64,000 nucleotides of DNA from Pseudomonadales bacterium (GTDB taxonomy: Bacteria > Pseudomonadota > Gammaproteobacteria > Pseudomonadales > Azotimanducaceae), in contig JACKNX010000014.1 in the NCBI GenBank assembly GCA_024234635.1, positions 52,295 through 116,294 on the forward strand, given 5' to 3'. Positions 60,401-64,000 of this stretch are shown in pieces. A program made the position numbers and the translations under genes. Position 1 is the stretch's first letter. Every line of letters begins with the position of its first letter. The notes under the pieces were generated by a model, which was given only the letters and a program-made list of their open reading frames with translations, was not told where the DNA came from and ran no database searches.

Positions 60401-60962
60401 GAAACGCGCTGAATGCCCGCGACCAGACATTGGCATCGGCGGGAACCGGTCCGTCATTCTTCGCATCGAAGATCGCGTGCATGCGCCCGCTGGGTTCCAT
60501 CATTCTTTCGATCATGAAATCGGCCATGCGCCGTGCAGATGCCAGATAGCTCGCATCGTTTGTCGCGCGGTAGGCGGCAACCATCCCGCGCAGGCAGATT
60601 CCGGTATCGAAGGCGTAAATCCTCCGCCCGGCGAAGGAGGTAAAAGCAAGCGAGGGATCATCGTCGTGATCGAAATAGTACCGGGTCAACACACCGCCCG
60701 TTGCGTCCTGGCCGTGGTCGCGGATCCAGTTTGCGCTCTTTACAACCCGATCAATGTACTGCTTGTCGCCGGTCAGTGAGTGCAGCAGAAGAAAGTCGAG
60801 TAGCGCGTAGCCCGTTACCTCGGTAAACAGGAATCTGGGTGCGCCGTCCTCCCTGCCAGGTTCCAGTACACCGCCGGTATCGGGATCGAAGAAAACGTCG
60901 AGAGACGCTTCATAATCCTTCACAACCATATCGTGGAACTGTCTGATCTGCATGTTTTTCAT
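57480..60962 (-). CDS. (alpha/alpha)6-barrel / mannose-1-phosphate guanylyltransferase-like / helical fusion
   Basis: A 1160-residue three-part protein. Residues about 1-380 look like an (alpha/alpha)6 barrel of the AGE/glycosidase type (RFLFTEVTGYALLDFLLLHS near 43-62; RRIYAFDTGICLRGMVAAYR near 113-132; CYATEGYLHVGRKTGEQRF near 241-259). Residues about 386-745 are a nucleotidyltransferase of the mannose-1-phosphate guanylyltransferase family, with ILAGGIGSRLWPISCENRPK at 387-406 as the nucleotide-binding signature and RFVEKPDEP near 568 as sugar-binding text. Residues about 760-1160 are mainly helical and unrecognised. Its start overlaps wecB by 4 bases. The whole gene would provide a GDP-sugar or other NDP-sugar for the glycan made by the neighbours. 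The M1P-GT part may act on another sugar phosphate. Confidence 0.82.
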   Translation of the reverse strand: MKNMQIRQFHDMVVKDYEASLDVFFDPDTGGVLEPGREDGAPRFLFTEVTGYALLDFLLLHSLTGDKQYIDRVVKSANWIRDHGQDATGGVLTRYYFDHDDDPSLAFTSFAGRRIYAFDTGICLRGMVAAYRATNDASYLASARRMADFMIERMMEPSGRMHAIFDAKNDGPVPADANVWSRAFSAFLTKVAEALVDLQEVTGESRYTQAAIAICDAGLAYQHQSGLIETSTGRCELHPHCYATEGYLHVGRKTGEQRFIDAARRATEWALKQCVDGEIAQSFEAATGKPLSRFRTDALSQVLALGADLLQIGQLDPALEPRLHDLAARVLSMKQGTPPYFRYGFYERPFNGKHEADTRSYWTNMFCLRGLHRYYVSHLVRNTYVTILAGGIGSRLWPISCENRPKPVSMSLLGDRSLLQETIRRFRHDMLIPAERIYIFCARSAVEQATAQAAMEGVPPGNCVIEPEPKGTIPAVQLACAGLPAGNDAEDERLIIVSMADNVIEPYTKFQAAIVSALITARENATLVSIGRPVSAETPRDGRFGHMKYTRSIDGSRSYEVSRFVEKPDEPAYEQLASAPGRLAWESGCVIFRESYFDAVVPPTLERGNLAEHLLSRAQPWNASDAQGVRVATAVMDSGTRFEDFGVPGRNMLSYFRGHPQYDVGHGNICAGNPDKVRLVACADNLVIADELPIDLYGVKGFVVIDNAVTNTTVVLKIEDVAHLPNLYRLFQGSSGYEAFIAGGKMALTAKPTTFVERSPGAHAVSDYGLVFAYSFTEKLRIERTITGVRILNENLPELSMGDFEVLSAKQSRDPRLVEHLVNVGSLARALTEQDLSLSATGRDILNKVSLYHAMGGTLSQEGEGKEAEALRTFRSISALDLQLLDARVVKQLLVSSRDMGSGDLEEMVDLLNINVTSAVHFLRRSGGIHKTVRDLVVGLLQVQDSPALFRVFRSQLEKMGYAELAPDVEKIHGAMKIAQILNNGRWLWKRSAHQDGVLGRPWALTTQRGPVEEFAFILTFCIRTLDAAGIVPDPYAMRLLSLFRDPHSSLCMAMQRLQENAATPVCDVILRKLLTPESAEETLSAWLGDILASVPRNPGTEYEWVQLFELPENLRRIAACSGMLDSHAIAVVEECILDYYHAHWRDLNPARQQAAVTMR

Positions 60963-62107
60963 TCCTGGAAAATAGCGGGGTGAGTCGAACCGTGTCTCGC
61001 GCGCAGCGCGGTGAGAATGCGTGAACAGGCGTGCCCGTCTCCATAGGGGTTGTGGGCCCTGCTCATGCTGAGATACGCGTCACCGTCATCCAGCAGTCTG
61101 TCTGCTTCGGCGACGATCCGGTTGTCGTCGGTGCCAACGAGCACTACCGTGCCGGCGGTTACCGCCTCGGGTCGTTCGGTTGTCTCACGCATGACCAGAA
61201 CGGGCTTGCCAAGTGCCGGCGCCTCTTCCTGTACACCACCGGAATCGGTCAGCAGGAAACACGACCGTTGCATGAGGTAGACGAAGGGCAGATAGTCCAG
61301 CGGCTCGATAAGGTGAATGTTGTCCTTCCCGGAGAGCCAGCGGTTCACAGGTTCCCTGACGTTGGGATTCAGGTGGACGGGGTAGACAACCTGTACATCG
61401 TCACGTTCGGCGATTTTCTTCAACGCCTGGCAGATGCGTTCGAAGCCCGCACCGAAACTTTCGCGCCGATGACCGGTTACGAGAACCAGGCGGCGGTCCT
61501 CACGGAGGAACGGAAAACGCGCCCCGATTTCACTGGACAAAACGGTATCTTCCGACAGCTTCCCGGCTACGGACAGCAGTGCGTCGATAACCGTATTGCC
61601 GGTCACCGTAATGGAGGCTGGATCCTTGCCTTCCCGAAGCAGATTGTCTCTGGCACCCGCTGTAGGTGCGAAATGCATGTCGGAGATGGTACCTGCGACG
61701 CATCGATTGATTTCTTCAGGCCAGGGCGAATAGATGTTCCCCGTGCGCAGCCCTGCTTCGACATGGCCAAGGGGGACGCGATGGTAGTAGGCGGCAAGTG
61801 ATGCAGCCAGGGTCGTGGACGTGTCTCCGTGCACGAGTACCCGGTCAGGCTGGAACTGCGCAAGTACCGGGCGCAGTCCTTTCAGCACGGCGCAGGTGAT
61901 ATCCGTCAGGTCCTGACCCTGCGACATGATGTCGAGGTCCCAGTCAGGCTGTATCGAGAACAGCGTCAGCACCTGGTCGAGCATGCTCCGATGCTGTGCA
62001 GTTACGCAGACCCGGGTGTCGATGTCCGGTGCCGCTTTCAGGGCATTCACAAGCGGTGCCATCTTGATCGCTTCCGGGCGAGTTCCGAAGACAACTAGGA
62101 GTTTCAT
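60959..62107 (-). CDS. wecB: UDP-N-acetylglucosamine 2-epimerase (non-hydrolysing)
   Basis: A 382-residue epimerase that interconverts UDP-GlcNAc and UDP-ManNAc in the cytoplasm, for ManNAc-containing glycans. ATG at 62107 is taken since MKLLVVFGTRPEAIKMAPLV is the family N-terminus. Further family text: VHGDTSTTLAASLAAYYHRV near 92-111, GHVEAGLRTGNIYSPWPEEI near 114-133, LVTGHRRESFG near 208-218 and LTDSGGVQEEAPALGKPVLV near 283-302. The active-site Asp, Glu and His are all present. It overlaps the large fusion gene by 4 bases and lies 37 bases after the glycosyltransferase gene, so it is the middle gene of a three-gene run. Confidence 0.95.
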   Translation of the reverse strand: MKLLVVFGTRPEAIKMAPLVNALKAAPDIDTRVCVTAQHRSMLDQVLTLFSIQPDWDLDIMSQGQDLTDITCAVLKGLRPVLAQFQPDRVLVHGDTSTTLAASLAAYYHRVPLGHVEAGLRTGNIYSPWPEEINRCVAGTISDMHFAPTAGARDNLLREGKDPASITVTGNTVIDALLSVAGKLSEDTVLSSEIGARFPFLREDRRLVLVTGHRRESFGAGFERICQALKKIAERDDVQVVYPVHLNPNVREPVNRWLSGKDNIHLIEPLDYLPFVYLMQRSCFLLTDSGGVQEEAPALGKPVLVMRETTERPEAVTAGTVVLVGTDDNRIVAEADRLLDDGDAYLSMSRAHNPYGDGHACSRILTALRARHGSTHPAIFQE

Positions 62108-62144
62108 GATGGGGTATTGGGTGGTTTGCCTTTGACGTCGGGAG

Positions 62145-63311
62145 TCAGGAGCTCGCTTTACGGGGCCGCAGCACTTGCTCAAGCGCTTCCACGGTCTGAC
62201 GGTTCAGCGTTCGCGCGAATTCCAGCGCAGCGCGTTCGAATTGCCTGACCTTTTCGCCATCGCGTAGCAGGGATATCACGGCGCTCGCCATGGCTGATTG
62301 GGATTCGGCTGACAGGAATGCCTGCCCTTTCCCTTCGGCAAGACCGTCGGCGCCGGCCTCAAGTGTAACCAGGGCTTTGCCGAGACCAAGGGCTTCCAGG
62401 TTCTTGATGCTCAGGCCGGTGTTGAACTCGACGGGGTTGATGACAACTTCCGCGGACGCATAGACCGCGTTCAGATCATCGACGTGACCAAGCTTGCGAA
62501 CACCATCCTGATCCGGCACGCAGTTGCCGATCGAGCCTGCCAGTACCAGTTCTGCGTGTGGACATTCCTGGCGTATCCGCGGAAGGCTCTCGGCCAGGAA
62601 CAATCGGATGCCGTGCGCATTGATGTCGTTGTTGGACGCCACGAAGAGTATCTCGCCGGCACGGATAGATTCGGAGGGTGAACTCAACGGCGTTATATGA
62701 CCCACTGTAATGACCTGCGCACGGGACATCGACGCGAAGAGCTCGCGTTCCTTGTCCTGGATGGCAATCACGACATCAGCCCGGTTCAGCGCCTTGCTTT
62801 CGCCACGCGGGGAGGTTGAAAACCACTTCGGTTTCTCGCCCTGTGACAGGTAGTGTCGGTGGCGGTTTGAAAAGGCATCGTGCGTATCGATCACCTTCAA
62901 CGTTTCCGGTCCAAAACACTCGAGGCAACGCGAAAAGAAAACGTAGGAGGCGATGACGACGTCGTAGCTGTTCCTGGCATGCAGATCTTTCAGTTGCTGA
63001 TCGAGCGCCTCGTCATACCACTCGTCTATGTCGTAGGAGTACCGGATGTCGTCGCTGATCCAGCCGAACAGTTTTCGGCGAATCCTCGGTATCAGTGGCC
63101 TTGGTCTCTCCCACGGAAAGGCGGAATAAGCGTCGCCCCATGCAAGCCGCATGGCGTCGTCGTCGCCCGATTCCTGTTGAACATGAAGGAAATGGACGTT
63201 GTGGCCGAGTTCACGCAACGCTTCCAGCAGCGTCACCACACGCGCCCGGTTACCGGCATTGAGCGGGTGGGTAGGTATAGGGGAAATCAGAAGGATACGC
63301 AGTCGATCCAC
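62145..63311 (-). CDS. GT4-like glycosyltransferase of the polysaccharide cluster
   Basis: A GT-B glycosyltransferase of 388 residues from GTG at 63311, chosen because GAGG precedes it by 8 bases and VDRLRILLISPIPTHPLNAG is a normal GT-B N-terminus; the frame extends to 63551 but that part is not protein-like. RARVVTLLEALRELGHNVHF near 23-42 is the first lobe text, EILFVASNNDINAHGIRLFL near 220-239 begins the second lobe and NPVEFNTGLSIKNLEALGLG near 300-319 is the nucleotide-sugar/E-x7-E region. The donor is not identified. It is the first gene of the run with wecB and the 1160-residue fusion. Confidence 0.83.
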   Translation of the reverse strand: MDRLRILLISPIPTHPLNAGNRARVVTLLEALRELGHNVHFLHVQQESGDDDAMRLAWGDAYSAFPWERPRPLIPRIRRKLFGWISDDIRYSYDIDEWYDEALDQQLKDLHARNSYDVVIASYVFFSRCLECFGPETLKVIDTHDAFSNRHRHYLSQGEKPKWFSTSPRGESKALNRADVVIAIQDKERELFASMSRAQVITVGHITPLSSPSESIRAGEILFVASNNDINAHGIRLFLAESLPRIRQECPHAELVLAGSIGNCVPDQDGVRKLGHVDDLNAVYASAEVVINPVEFNTGLSIKNLEALGLGKALVTLEAGADGLAEGKGQAFLSAESQSAMASAVISLLRDGEKVRQFERAALEFARTLNRQTVEALEQVLRPRKASS

Positions 63312-63763
63312 GTCAGGAGCCTCGGTCCAATCGAGTCGTCTTTTGAGTTTGAAGACAGTTGGCGAATTAGATGACAGTTGACCTGGTCTAGCTATCGGGA
63401 AGTTGTATTTCTGCCGGTGGAGACACAGCAGACTCGCGACTTCGATCAACCTCGTCAGACAGGTGTCCTGTCTCGCACCGGTCAGGCGATGCCACAACAG
63501 GCGGTCAGGAGTGCGTCGAATCGCCTGCCATCGCCAAGCTCGCAGCGCCAATGGCGCAAAATACGTTCGAGACCGGCCAGTGACGTGTGTGATGACTCGG
63601 CAGCGTCGGATTCGGGCAGCACTCGATGGGACCTGTCCTCACGAGCGCTATTGCGTGCCCGGCGGTCAAATCCGCGGGCGGGCGGATGGGGGCGGGTCTG
63701 ATATGCAGATAAATTTACTAACTGCCGATGATCCCGACGGGCGGTTCGTTCGTGGAATCAGTG
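63312..63763. other. 452-base intergenic region upstream of the glycosyltransferase gene
   Basis: No gene is supported here; short open frames on both strands have no recognisable content. It must carry the promoter of the polysaccharide run. The only AT-rich patch is at 63702-63725 (TATGCAGATAAATTTACTAACTG), which could hold a promoter for the minus strand. A GC-rich stretch (GCGGGCGGGCGGATGGGGGCGGG near 63675-63696) lies next to it. Confidence 0.45.
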
Positions 63764-64000
63764 TCAGGTAATGAAGCGGCGCGCGACGGCAACGGCAATC
63801 GCCGCCACGCCCAGAGGCAGCAGCAACGTTTGCAGAATGAACACTGCAATCATCGACACGATCTCCTCTACTGATGCTTCAACGCACCGGCGCAGGTGGG
63901 CCAGGCGGGGACGTGGGTCAACGGCTTGCCCCATGCTCGTGATCCGCTCCAGCAGGCTAGGCGCCCCGGTTGTCGTTGCAGGTTCGGCTGCAGTGGTTTC
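63764..64000 (-). CDS. membrane protein, C-terminal part only (cut by window edge)
   Basis: The minus strand reads open from the window edge (64000) to TGA at 63764, 78 residues. The visible part has a polar segment (ERITSMGQAVDPRPRLAHLR), then EASVEEIVSMIAVFILQTLL and LPLGVAAIAVAVARRFIT, a C-terminal hydrophobic helix with a short basic end. So it is the C-terminus of an inner-membrane protein. The family cannot be told from this fragment. It was missed by simple ORF search because the start is outside the window. Confidence 0.6.
   Translation of the reverse strand, partial: ETTAAEPATTTGAPSLLERITSMGQAVDPRPRLAHLRRCVEASVEEIVSMIAVFILQTLLLPLGVAAIAVAVARRFIT

Noticed and set aside
63312..63551. 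N-terminal extension of the glycosyltransferase to 63551
   Set aside because: The text is Arg/Leu-rich with no GT-B features, and a GTG with a GAGG ribosome binding site at 63311 begins the normal fold.

Overview
The window looks like chromosomal DNA of a high-GC, Gram-negative proteobacterium, most likely a gammaproteobacterium. Evidence for this: Trk-type potassium uptake, an Lhr-type helicase, YqhA, YedK/HMCES, a Lol-like ABC system with a beta-barrel protein, an LpxH-like phosphoesterase and several lipoproteins. The gene set is rich in oxidoreductases (two SDR-type enzymes, OYE, two luciferase-like enzymes, acyl-CoA dehydrogenase, a DyP-P450 fusion). It also carries coenzyme F420 genes, which are uncommon in this group. 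I found no rRNA, tRNA, CRISPR array, insertion sequence or phage gene. Species-level placement cannot be made from the sequence alone.

Region by region. 1-2548: a minus-strand F420 cluster (PPOX/FDOR-like protein, F420:NADP oxidoreductase, cofE, partial cofD). 2642-5035: a small anchored protein, an SDR, a structured repeat, then a lipoprotein and a glycine-zipper protein. 5146-6522: trkA. 7005-14750: a Crp/Fnr regulator, a giant DyP-peroxidase/cytochrome P450 fusion and, convergent to it, a cyclase/AAA/TPR regulator. 14942-18575: a trkH / truncated kdpD / kdpE operon. 18747-23099: OYE, NTF2-like, MBL, tandem YjbR and an F420-type luciferase-like oxidoreductase. 23288-27151: phosphoesterase/glycosyltransferase pair, a frameshifted gene, DUF6491 lipoprotein, pyrophosphatase. 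27165-31511: a luciferase-like oxidoreductase downstream of an oligopeptide ABC transporter (binding protein and two permeases, no ATPase). 31630-36903: PRISE reductase plus glucokinase, degenerate GGDEF/EAL protein, cyclase-family hydrolase, YqhA. 37093-37755: a Phd/PIN toxin-antitoxin pair with a palindromic operator. 37813-46789: Lhr, CoA-transferase family protein, zinc ribbon protein, acyl-CoA dehydrogenase, YedK. 46843-51342: Gfo/Idh/MocA-AKR fusion, two small envelope proteins, beta-barrel protein. 51346-57359: a Lol-like export operon with three FtsX-type permeases, a LolA-like protein and a divergent TetR gene with a clear operator. 57480-63311: a polysaccharide cluster with a three-part 1160-residue fusion, wecB and a glycosyltransferase; a truncated membrane-protein gene enters at the right edge.

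How the parts may work together (inference). The F420 cluster would make and reduce F420, which the two luciferase-like enzymes and the PPOX protein could use. The trkA, trkH and KdpDE-like genes form a potassium uptake unit with its own two-component control. The Crp/Fnr protein is the obvious candidate regulator of the DyP-P450 fusion. The LolA-like protein, three permeases, ATPase and beta-barrel protein look like one envelope export line repressed by the adjacent TetR protein.
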